Positions 22,731-28,975 of a stretch of 28,975 bases of DNA are shown here, in pieces (position 1 is the first letter of the stretch; each line of letters begins with the position of its first letter). Origin of the DNA: G001797105 sp964528155. GTDB lineage: Bacteria > Chloroflexota > Anaerolineae > Anaerolineales > E44-bin32. Position numbers and translations under genes: made by a program. Where the stretch lies: NCBI GenBank assembly GCA_964528155.1, contig CAZGRL010000042.1, forward strand, positions 1-28,975. Direction: 5' to 3'. The notes under the pieces are model-generated. The model saw nothing but the letters and a program-made list of their open reading frames with translations. It had not been told where the DNA came from and ran no database searches.

Positions 22731-22731
22731 C

Positions 22732-24489
22732 TCACAATCCCCAGATCAGAAGAACGGCAAGCACGAGGGTGAGCCCGCCGGCAATGCCGGCGATGTTCCA
22801 GTTGAGTTGTCCGGTCTGGCCACCCCTGAGCCAACTCGCCGCTCCGTACGTCGTACGGACAATGGCCCGATTGAGCGGCTCGAAGCCGAAGTCTGAGGAG
22901 GTCACTCCAGCGGCTCGAGCGAACACGGCCTGAACGCCGGCAAGCCTCTTTCGTAACATCCATCCGGCCAGTCCGAGGATCACTACCGATAGAGCCAGTG
23001 CCGTCGCTGGATGTAGAACGACCTCGAGGACGAACTCCAGCGTCGAGACAGGATGCAGCGAGTGCCACGGAAGCGTATCGGCCAGCAATCGGCTGAACGG
23101 CCCGACCAAGAGCCAACTCGTCAGGCATCCTGCCGCCAGCATCGCCAGCGAGAACCGCATCGCCGGCGGCGCGTCGTGCACCTGACGCTCGGCGGCTGGA
23201 GGTCCTTCGAAAACCATCCAATACGCGCGGAATGTGTATAGCGCAGTCAACCCCACGCCGACGAGCAATCCGAGGTATCCCCAGAGCGGCCCTGATTCGA
23301 GACCCGACTCAAGGATCGCCTCTTTGGACCAGAAGCCATTCACGATCGGCAATCCAGCCAAAGCCAGCGCTCCGATGAGGAAAGCCACTCGCACAAGAGG
23401 CATTTCTTTTCGCAGGCCGCCCATCTGGCGCATGTCGCGCGTCCCGCTGGCGTGGATGACCGCGCCAGCGCCGAGGAAGAGCAGCGCCTTGAAAAGAGAG
23501 TGGCTAAGCAGGTGAAACTGACTTGCCAACACGCCGCCGAAACCGATAGCGCAGACCATGTAGCCGAGCTGACTGATCGTGGAGTAGGCCAGCACACGCT
23601 TGATGTCCGACCCCGCCAGAGCCAGCAATCCAGCGAGGAGCGCCGAAGCCAGGCCGACGATCACCACGGCCGTCTGCCAACCGGGAATGGGGGCGAACGC
23701 CGGGAAGAAGCGGGCCAGGACGTACACGCCGGCATTGACCATGGTCGCGGCGTGGATCAGCGCGCTGATCGGGGTTGGGGCTTCCATGGCATCCGGGAGC
23801 CAGGTGTGGAACGGCACCTGGGCCGACTTGGCGGCGGCGGCCGCCAACACGCCGAAACCGATGATGGACAATGTCGCCGGCGCGATCGATACGGCCTGTG
23901 TCAGGAAGAGGTCGATGTCGTAGCTTCCGGTGTTTGCACGGATCGCCAGGCTGGCCGCCAACAGTCCCACTCCGCCAAGGGAAGTGATGATCAATGCCTT
24001 CACCCCGCCGGCCACAGCTTTCGGGTCATCGTTGTGAAAAGAGATCAGGGCGTAGGAGCAAAAGGCCGTTATCTCCCAGAAGAAGAACAGGAAGAGCAGG
24101 CTGCTTGTCAGAACCAATCCCGACATGGCGCCGATGAAAAGCAGGACGAGGCTGTAGTAGCGCCCGAGCTGTTGCTCGCCGCGCATATAGTCGAATGAGA
24201 AGATCACCGCTAGGCAGCCCACGACATCGGCCACCGCAGCCAGGAAGACACCCAGACCGTCCGCCACGAAGGTCAGGTCTCCAAACGCGCCGCCGAGGGG
24301 AATGCGAATCGCCACGCCACTCGCGCTGTTGAGCACGAGGAAAACGGCGGCCACGCCTCCCGCCGCCGAAAAAACACCTGCTGATCCGAGCAGAAGCCTG
24401 GGGCGTCGGTCTCCAGCCCACCAGGCAAGCAATCCGCCGATCCACGGCAGACCGATCGTGAGTGCCAGCAACGTCGCCGTCATGCTCAT
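22732..24489 (-). CDS. Antiporter-like proton/sodium-translocating subunit (NuoL/MrpA N-terminal-like)
   Basis: Second antiporter-like subunit, 585 residues. Conserved elements: FSFDYMRGEQQLGRYYSL, Glu139 in LFFFWEITAFCSYALI (TM5), Lys221 in AAAAKSAQVPFHTWLPDAMEAPTP (TM7), ALIHAATMVNAGVYVLAR, DIKRVLAYSTISQLGYM, HLLSHSLFKALLFLGAG and, in TM12, GLPIVNGFWSKEAIL. After the core there is a C-terminal extension with further hydrophobic helices (residues ~470-585) ending FEPLNRAIVRTTYGAASWLRGG and a last helix, reminiscent of the NuoL lateral-helix region. ATG at 24489 overlaps the NuoK-like stop by 4 nt (ATGA); an ATG at 24483 is two codons in and has AAAGG 7 nt upstream. Confidence 0.94.
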   Translation of the reverse strand: MSMTATLLALTIGLPWIGGLLAWWAGDRRPRLLLGSAGVFSAAGGVAAVFLVLNSASGVAIRIPLGGAFGDLTFVADGLGVFLAAVADVVGCLAVIFSFDYMRGEQQLGRYYSLVLLFIGAMSGLVLTSSLLFLFFFWEITAFCSYALISFHNDDPKAVAGGVKALIITSLGGVGLLAASLAIRANTGSYDIDLFLTQAVSIAPATLSIIGFGVLAAAAAKSAQVPFHTWLPDAMEAPTPISALIHAATMVNAGVYVLARFFPAFAPIPGWQTAVVIVGLASALLAGLLALAGSDIKRVLAYSTISQLGYMVCAIGFGGVLASQFHLLSHSLFKALLFLGAGAVIHASGTRDMRQMGGLRKEMPLVRVAFLIGALALAGLPIVNGFWSKEAILESGLESGPLWGYLGLLVGVGLTALYTFRAYWMVFEGPPAAERQVHDAPPAMRFSLAMLAAGCLTSWLLVGPFSRLLADTLPWHSLHPVSTLEFVLEVVLHPATALALSVVILGLAGWMLRKRLAGVQAVFARAAGVTSSDFGFEPLNRAIVRTTYGAASWLRGGQTGQLNWNIAGIAGGLTLVLAVLLIWGL

Positions 24490-24797
24490 CCTTTCAGGCT
24501 CGACAGCCCGCTCACGTCCAGAGTCCCGGTCCGCCGGCGGACCTGAACGGCGAGCGCCAGGCCGACGACTGCCACGATGGTGTCGGCCACGATCAGGGTC
24601 ACGGCGATACTCTGCCCCAACTGCACCACGCCCCCAGCGGAGCCGGCAGCCACAAGCGCCAGAAGCGCGCTCTTGGCCAGAATTTGCAGCGCGACGATGA
24701 CTTTGATCAGGTTGCGGACGGCAAGCAGTCCGTACAGCCCCACCCCGAACAGCCCGATCACGCCGATCAGCACAAAGGTCAACGGCTCTGCCCGCAT
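24486..24797 (-). CDS. Small membrane subunit, NuoK/MbhG/MrpC-like
   Basis: A 103-residue protein with three hydrophobic helices (about 7-28, 33-53, 61-85), the NuoK/MrpC layout. Diagnostic sequence is GLFGVGLYGLLAVRNLIKVIVALQILAKSALLALVAAG, matching the GLYGLLxxRNLIRxLIGLELL block of the family. NuoK usually has a Glu in the RNLI-to-helix-2 stretch (GIELL); here it reads ALQIL, so that Glu is a Gln. The second NuoK acidic position is also not obvious; an Asp appears in LIVADTIVAVVG (TM3). ATG at 24797 overlaps the stop of the upstream gene by 1 nt (TGATG), with GAGGAGGAGAG directly upstream. It is coupled to the NuoL-like gene by ATGA. Confidence 0.88.
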   Translation of the reverse strand: MRAEPLTFVLIGVIGLFGVGLYGLLAVRNLIKVIVALQILAKSALLALVAAGSAGGVVQLGQSIAVTLIVADTIVAVVGLALAVQVRRRTGTLDVSGLSSLKG

Positions 24798-25339
24798 CAC
24801 CTCTCCTCCTCGAGCGCCATCTCGGTCAGCTCCGCCATTTCCTTCGACACTTCCCTGACTATGATGGAAGGATGCGCCGGCGCCTCACCTTCCGTCAGCA
24901 GATTCAGCACGCCGACGACTCCCGAGAAGATCAAAGCCAACTGCAGCATCACATCAGCTCCACGCATGTTCCACAGCACCTCTGCGAAGGCGGGTTCGGC
25001 CGTTGGGCTGCGTTCGGCTACTTCAGGCAAGACGAAGATCGCGGTCAGAGCAGATGCAGCCAGGACCAGGACGAGCGCGATCGGACGCGGCACCACCGAG
25101 CGGGCATCGATCGCCTCATCGCCGGCGATGCCGATCGAAAACACGAACAGCACTGTCACAAGACCTGCGCCCACGCTGAGTTCGATCACGGCGACTTGGG
25201 TGGCGCCCATGAGCGCGAAGCTCAACGCGACGATCGCACTCACGCCGGCCAGCCAGAGCGCCGACGCCAGGAGCCGACCAGCGCGGATAGCCGCTATCGC
25301 ACATCCGATTGCCGACGCCGCCAGAAGGAGCTGTATCAT
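24797..25339 (-). CDS. NuoJ-like membrane subunit resembling fused MbhD and MbhE
   Basis: First gene of the hydrogenase operon, 180 residues. The N-terminal half (residues ~1-75, three hydrophobic segments) resembles MbhD/DUF4040, the C-terminal part of MrpA, with MGATQVAVIELSVGAGLVTVLFVFSIG; the GAGLVT motif is characteristic. The C-terminal half (~85-155) has two further hydrophobic segments and WNMRGADVMLQLALIFSGVVGVLNLL, resembling MbhE (RGFDTLGE-x-TVLF-x-A-x-GV-x-LL). In the Mbh complex, MbhD and MbhE together take the place of NuoJ. A charged tail follows (REVSKEMAELTEMALEEER). ATG at 25339 has CGGAG 7-8 nt upstream. Assignment rests on my recall of the motifs; NuoJ-like is the safe minimum. 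Confidence 0.78.
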   Translation of the reverse strand: MIQLLLAASAIGCAIAAIRAGRLLASALWLAGVSAIVALSFALMGATQVAVIELSVGAGLVTVLFVFSIGIAGDEAIDARSVVPRPIALVLVLAASALTAIFVLPEVAERSPTAEPAFAEVLWNMRGADVMLQLALIFSGVVGVLNLLTEGEAPAHPSIIVREVSKEMAELTEMALEEER

Positions 25340-25543
25340 GCTTCTCTCCGAGTGACCTCCCTGAGCCCGCGTGCATACCGAAAGTGCGCCGCACACAGAC
25401 AGAGAGGTTGTTCTTCCATTTTGTAGGAGCGACGCGCCCGGGGACCCAGATCTTGCGCATCGCAGCGATGGCCCTACATGTGCACCGCCTGCAGCATGGC
25501 TGGCCGATGTGGCTTTGCGCTCCTAGGCCCCCGGGCGTATGGA

Positions 25544-25613
25544 AAAGCCTCCGATAAGATGATGCCGCTGGGCGGCATGGCAGGAGGCTTTGCTCCTTTC
25601 AAGGGCATCATCT
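25544..25613. ncRNA. Candidate structured RNA: interleaved complementary segments (pseudoknot or two-state switch)
   Basis: Four segments lie in the order A, B, A', B'. A (AAAGCCTCC, 25544-25552) is exactly complementary to A' (GGAGGCTTT, 25583-25591). B (AGATGATGCC, 25557-25566) is exactly complementary to B' (GGCATCATCT, 25604-25613). Because they interleave, both pairings together make an H-type pseudoknot. Alternatively, A-A' encloses a local hairpin ATGCCGC-tgg-GCGGCAT (25562-25578) that competes with B-B'. The strand cannot be decided, since the pairing works on both. On the minus strand it would lie about 205 nt upstream of the first hydrogenase gene, in a possible leader. It matches no riboswitch class I could recall. 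Confidence 0.4.
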
Positions 25614-25817
25614 CAGATGTGGGTGATGGGGATGGTCCCCCGGAGGTGACAGTTCGGTGACAAACCGTCGCCGGCCAAGCGCTGCCCAGCTAGCACAGCC
25701 GCCGGCACCATCCGGCCGAATCCAATCAGGGCGAAGATGACGTTTGCCGCCCCACACCCTCTCCATCTAGGATGCGACTTCCCCCGTTACGTCCGCGGCG
25801 GAGAGCGGGGTATGTCT

Positions 25818-25827
25818 NNNNNNNNNN
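25818..25827. other. Assembly gap (10 Ns)
   Basis: Ten consecutive undetermined bases, the usual placeholder for a scaffold join of unknown true length. Order and distance of everything to the right of it, relative to the hydrogenase operon, depend on the scaffolding being correct. Confidence 0.98.
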
Positions 25828-25914
25828 CGCTTGTCCCCTTCGTCCATCAGACCAACACCCCGTTGATTGGACCGGGTCATGCGCGCGATGACACGTGGAG
25901 AGGGCAGGCCGTGG

Positions 25915-25946
25915 ACCAGCGGCCGCCAGAGCAAGCGGCGGCTGGT
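25915..25946 (-). terminator. Hairpin downstream of the OmpR-family regulator gene
   Basis: Arms 25915-25926 and 25935-25946 are complementary over 12 bp with one mismatch, around an 8-nt loop (25927-25934). The hairpin begins 28 bp past the regulator stop at 25974. No U-tract follows on the minus strand, so it is at best a non-canonical terminator. Confidence 0.4.
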
Positions 25947-25973
25947 TAGCCTGCGTGACCCATCGGAGGCAGG

Positions 25974-26651
25974 TCAGTCCGGGAGGGTCAGGCCATAGCC
26001 GACTCCGCGAACCGTTTCAACAATCGCCGACTTCGTCTCGCTCGTCTCAATCTTCGAGCGTAGGCGGTGCACAAGCTGTTTGAGCATGACCCGGTCACCC
26101 CGCCCCGGGCCCCAGACGTGGTCGATCAAGCTCTCGGTCGGAAGGACTTGCCCCTGGTTGATCATCAACACTTCGAGCAGCCGGCTCTCCAGACGTGTGA
26201 GCTGGGCCGACGGTAGGCCGGCGCGCGTGACCTCTCTTCGGGCGAGATCCAGGGTGAGATCGCCGGCCTCCAGGTTGCCTCCCGCCGAAGGCGCCCCGGC
26301 GCGCCGCAGGACCGCCTGAGCGCGTGCCACGAGTTGGCGTGGGCTAAAGGGTTTGGTGATGTAGTCGTCGGCGCCGAGTTCAAGCCCGGTTACAACATCA
26401 TCTTCCTCACCGCGAACGCTCAGGATGATGATCGGCGTGTCCGAAACAGCCCGGATACGCCGGCACACCGATAGACCATCAAGCTTTGGGAGGTTGAGAT
26501 CGAGCAAGATGAGATCGGGCGACTCACTTTGCCATCGTTCGAGTGCATCCGTGCCGTCATGAGCTGTGACAACTTCGTAGCCTTCGCGCCGCAGCGTGAA
26601 GGCCAGCACATCCGAGAGCACAAGGTCATCGTCGACGACGAGAGCCTTCAT
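25974..26651 (-). CDS. OmpR/PhoB-family DNA-binding response regulator
   Basis: A transcription factor activated by phosphorylation, 225 residues. The receiver domain (1-~120) has the acidic pocket in MKALVVDDDLVLSD (Asp7, Asp8, Asp9), phosphoacceptor Asp51 in LILLDLNLPKLDG, the switch Ser in IIILSVRGEEDD and the conserved Lys in DDYITKPFSPRQLVARAQAVLRR. The C-terminal winged-helix domain (~130-225) shows LTRLESRLLEVLMINQGQVLPTESLIDHVWG, followed by the recognition-helix region LKQLVHRLRSKIE and the wing VRGVGYGL. The ATG at 26651 overlaps the kinase stop by 4 nt (ATGA), so the kinase and regulator are translationally coupled. Its targets are not shown; the nearby hydrogenase and pst operons are candidates. 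Confidence 0.95.
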   Translation of the reverse strand: MKALVVDDDLVLSDVLAFTLRREGYEVVTAHDGTDALERWQSESPDLILLDLNLPKLDGLSVCRRIRAVSDTPIIILSVRGEEDDVVTGLELGADDYITKPFSPRQLVARAQAVLRRAGAPSAGGNLEAGDLTLDLARREVTRAGLPSAQLTRLESRLLEVLMINQGQVLPTESLIDHVWGPGRGDRVMLKQLVHRLRSKIETSETKSAIVETVRGVGYGLTLPD

Positions 26652-28738
26652 GTGTGATCCTTGGAGAGCGGCAGCGTAAACCAGAATACTGACCCTCCCC
26701 CTTCGCGGCCCTCGACACCCACTGCGCCCCCGTGTCCCTCGACGATGGCCTTGACAACAGACAGTCCGAGGCCGATCCCATATTGGGCCCCGTCCTCGCG
26801 TCGAAGCCGGACAAATCGCCGAAAAAGTGTCCGCCGTTCCGTCAAGGGTATACCGGGTCCTCGGTCGGCGATCTCCGTGCGCAACCAGCCGTCCTCCACC
26901 GATTGACGGACGTCGATCGCCGCTCCCAGCGGGCTGTACTTGCTGGCGTTTGACAACAAGTTGACAAAGACCTGGGTCAGCCGGGTTGGGTCGGCCTCGA
27001 CCACTGGGATCTCCTCATCCGACCTGACACGAAATGTCTGTTGACGTCGCTCCATGAGCGGTCGGATAACGCGAAGCGCATCGTCGATCACCAACGCCAC
27101 CTGCGTCGGCCGAGTTCGAATGCCAAATCGACCGGCTTCGATGCTGGTGCTCTCGAGCAGGTTGTCCACCAGCGTCTGTAGCCCCAGGGAACTCACGCGT
27201 ATCGACGTCAACAACGCGCCGACGTCTTCGGATGAGAACTTGTCGGCCTCATCCATGAGCAGTTCGATCGACGCCGTCAGCGCCGAAAGCGGCGTCTTGA
27301 ACTCGTGTGAGATGTTGGCCAGGAAGTATGACCGCAGCTCGCGTACGGCCTCTTCCTCGGTGACGTCCCTCAGGACGAGCGCGATCTGAACCTCACTGTC
27401 TGCCGGGAACTTCAAAGGTGCGGCCGTGATCGCGAGCGACACCTCGCGTCCCGCCTGGTTGAACACTCTCACCTGGCGTTTGCTGCCCTCGGCGGGCAAG
27501 GACCAGATCCAGGCCATGCTTTCGGGCTCGACCGGGCGCAAGACAAGATCAAGTGGCAGGCCGACCACCTCGCCGGCTGTCCATCCCGTCAAACGCTCGG
27601 CCCCGCGGCTGATGAACTCGACTGTGCCTTGTGAATCGACGGTTATCACACCCTCGACGATGGATTGGATCAGATTCTCGGACCAGGCGTTGGCGCTGGT
27701 GAGTTCATCCAGCGTTTGTCGTAGATGGAGTCGACTCGACTCCAGGGCGGAGGCCAGTGTGACGATCTCCGACGGACCATTGCGGACGGGCACAGGCTTA
27801 TCCAGATCCCTTCGGCTCAATCGATCGGCGGCACGAGTGAGCACCTCGATCGGAGCTGCGACCCTTCGGGCGAGGCCTGCCCCGAGCAGTGAGCCACCGA
27901 GCCCAATCACGAGTGTGCTGGCCGCGATCGCCAGGAGGGCGCGCCGTTCTGCCAGACGCGTATCACCAATCGATAACGCGACCTCGGCATAGGCGATGAC
28001 CTCGCCGCGGGTGTCTCTAAGCGGCAGGGATACGGCGCGGAAGTGTTGGTCAGCTGTTTCGAACTCCACACTCTCCCCCACCCCAACTTCAGGCGATGTA
28101 TCTACCGCCATTCCACGCGCCTCGGGCAGGCTGCTGGCGATCCTCCGACCGGCAACCACAATGCTCTGTTCGACCCCTGTCCCTTCGGCCAATCGGCTCA
28201 AGAACGCGTCATCCACACGCGTCAGCGCGAGGACCGACCCAATGTGCCGACCCGTCCCGGTTTCGACGATCTCTTGTTTGGCAGCCAGAGCGAGGGATGG
28301 CGATGGCTCGGACAAGACGACATACTGAGCGCCGGAACCGAGGGAGGCAAAGAGCGCGGCGGGCAGCGCCTCGCCTGCCACACTCAGCGCACCATCGGCA
28401 TCCAACACAGCCAGGCCATCGACATCTGCTCCAGCTCGCAAGGTGTCGAGGTAGGCCTCCAGCGAAGAAGTGTCTTGGTCCTCCAGGGCGCGGCGCAGGG
28501 TTGGGCGCTCCGCCGTGAGTCGGGCGGCGTCTGCGACCTCGCTGAGCGAGACATCCAGCAAGACCGACGTGGTTTGACTTGCTCCGCCGAGCCGGTCGGC
28601 CACCTGACCTTCGAGGGCGGAGCGGATGATCCAATAGGCCGGGATGCCGCTCAGCAGGGTCGCAATCCCGACGATCGCCGCGAAGGAGGCGATCATCTGG
28701 GTGGACAGGCTTCGAAACATCAGCCGATTCTCAGCCAT
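26648..28738 (-). CDS. Sensor histidine kinase with extracytoplasmic sensor, HAMP and PAS domains
   Basis: A 696-residue kinase. Order: TM1 (~16-38), an extracytoplasmic domain of about 225 residues (~40-265) that looks Cache-like (VDGLAVLDADGALSVAGEA, GRHIGSVLALTRVDDAFL), TM2 (~267-290), HAMP (RRVAAPIEVLTRAADRLSRRDLD, ~290-345), PAS (~355-462, with GVITVDSQGTVEFISRGAERLTG), HisKA with phosphoacceptor His478 in ANISHEFKTPLSALTASIE, and a HATPase domain with NLLSNASKYSP, DRGPGIP and GIGLGLSVVKAIVEGHGG. All catalytic boxes look intact. The HAMP-PAS-HisKA order is also that of PhoR-type kinases, but the large external domain suggests it senses an extracellular ligand. It is the first gene of a two-gene operon with the OmpR-family regulator. 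Confidence 0.94.
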   Translation of the reverse strand: MAENRLMFRSLSTQMIASFAAIVGIATLLSGIPAYWIIRSALEGQVADRLGGASQTTSVLLDVSLSEVADAARLTAERPTLRRALEDQDTSSLEAYLDTLRAGADVDGLAVLDADGALSVAGEALPAALFASLGSGAQYVVLSEPSPSLALAAKQEIVETGTGRHIGSVLALTRVDDAFLSRLAEGTGVEQSIVVAGRRIASSLPEARGMAVDTSPEVGVGESVEFETADQHFRAVSLPLRDTRGEVIAYAEVALSIGDTRLAERRALLAIAASTLVIGLGGSLLGAGLARRVAAPIEVLTRAADRLSRRDLDKPVPVRNGPSEIVTLASALESSRLHLRQTLDELTSANAWSENLIQSIVEGVITVDSQGTVEFISRGAERLTGWTAGEVVGLPLDLVLRPVEPESMAWIWSLPAEGSKRQVRVFNQAGREVSLAITAAPLKFPADSEVQIALVLRDVTEEEAVRELRSYFLANISHEFKTPLSALTASIELLMDEADKFSSEDVGALLTSIRVSSLGLQTLVDNLLESTSIEAGRFGIRTRPTQVALVIDDALRVIRPLMERRQQTFRVRSDEEIPVVEADPTRLTQVFVNLLSNASKYSPLGAAIDVRQSVEDGWLRTEIADRGPGIPLTERRTLFRRFVRLRREDGAQYGIGLGLSVVKAIVEGHGGAVGVEGREGGGSVFWFTLPLSKDHT

Positions 28739-28975
28739 TCTCGTCTCCGTGACCGACGGGTCAGTCTGGAGGCTTCACCGATCTCAGTATCGCACAGAAC
28801 GCAAGTGTGCTGGCGGATTGGCCTGGCCGGAGCCGCCGGCGGTCGGGTGCCCCGGCGAGGTTCCTTTGCTCACTTGACAGCGCCGGGATGAGCACATCTC
28901 AAGATGCGGCCTTGTCGCCTCTGTAGGGGGGTGAAGGAGAAAGTGCGTCTTTCCCACCAAGATCGTACGGGACAA
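28739..28975. other. Upstream region of the kinase-regulator operon
   Basis: 237 bp to the window edge with no convincing gene; the only frame of note (minus, entering from the edge) has no motif. No clear promoter pair was found. Confidence 0.45.

Larger units (their letters stand above)
25340..25973. other. Intergenic region upstream of the hydrogenase operon, with an assembly gap
   Basis: About 630 bp with no convincing gene. A short plus-strand frame at 25478-25660 has no recognisable family or ribosome-binding site and coincides with the structured segment. The region holds the interleaved inverted repeats at 25544-25613, small hairpins GGGGA-tgg-TCCCC (25628-25640) and CGGT-gacaa-ACCG (25655-25667), the N run (25818-25827), and a hairpin after the response-regulator gene (25915-25946). 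I found no strong minus-strand -35/-10 pair for the hydrogenase operon. Confidence 0.55.

Noticed and set aside
8286..25636. Apparent similarity between AGATGTCGGTG (minus, near 8290) and AGATGTGGGTG (plus, near 25615), suggesting a shared element
   Set aside because: The match covers only 11 nt with one mismatch and does not extend; the surrounding structures differ.
25478..25660. Possible 60-residue plus-strand peptide overlapping the interleaved repeats
   Set aside because: There is no ribosome-binding site and no recognisable family. The inverted-repeat pattern explains the region better.
25530..25680. Known riboswitch classes (cobalamin, TPP, fluoride, Moco, c-di-AMP, M-box, glycine, SAM)
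   Set aside because: Only short fragments resemble their consensus (for example CTGAGA or GCCGAATCC). None of the full core motifs could be matched in order on either strand.
1..28975. CRISPR arrays, transposases, integrases, rRNA or tRNA genes
   Set aside because: I saw no regularly spaced repeats, no transposase or integrase motifs and no RNA-gene consensus sequences on either strand.

Overview
The window reads as one stretch of a GC-rich (roughly 60% or more by eye) bacterial genome. It probably comes from a metagenome-assembled scaffold, because a run of exactly 10 Ns sits at 25818-25827. The gene set (complex I, a membrane-bound group 4 [NiFe]-hydrogenase, lipoprotein-anchored ABC binding proteins, frequent GTG and TTG starts) and the protein style resemble Chloroflexota of the Anaerolineae type. 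That placement is an inference from general resemblance, not from a marker gene.

Layout, left to right. (1) 1-1658, minus strand: the promoter-proximal part of a complex I operon, nuoA-nuoB-nuoC, with nuoC running off the left edge. (2) 2397-7894, plus strand and divergent from nuo: a peptide/nickel-type ABC importer. Its order is lipoprotein binding protein, DppC-like permease, one polypeptide carrying both ATPases, DppB-like permease. The divergent spacer holds an 11-bp inverted repeat and candidate promoters. (3) 8492-13477, plus strand: a phosphate-type operon pstS-pstC-pstA-pstB, followed by a half-length chromate-transporter-family protein and a tandem universal stress protein. No phoU is present. 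(4) A perfect 26-bp hairpin at 13500-13554 separates this operon from the convergent minus-strand genes. (5) 13598-14398, minus: a GNAT acetyltransferase with a YoaP-like C-terminal domain. (6) 14481-25339, minus: the main feature. It is an apparently complete Mbh/Ech-type energy-converting [NiFe]-hydrogenase operon, encoding in transcription order an MbhD+E/NuoJ-like protein, NuoK-, NuoL-, NuoN- and NuoA-like subunits, the small subunit, a NuoC-like subunit, the catalytic large subunit, NuoH- and NuoI-like subunits and a HycI-type maturation protease. A response regulator and a membrane GAF histidine kinase follow on the same strand. (7) 25340-25973: a gene-free spacer with a possible structured RNA (interleaved 9- and 10-bp complementary segments) and the N gap. 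(8) 25974-28738, minus: a PhoR/PhoB-like histidine kinase and OmpR-family regulator pair.

How it fits together. The hydrogenase keeps all four nickel-binding cysteines and has its own C-terminal protease, so it should be a working hydrogenase and not a decayed complex I copy. Its membrane arm has H-, A-, J-, K-, L- and N-like parts, which suggests coupling of ferredoxin-linked proton reduction (or H2 oxidation) to ion translocation. The same genome also encodes ordinary complex I. The two-component systems flanking the hydrogenase could regulate it, or the right-hand pair could regulate pst. Neither link is shown by the sequence.
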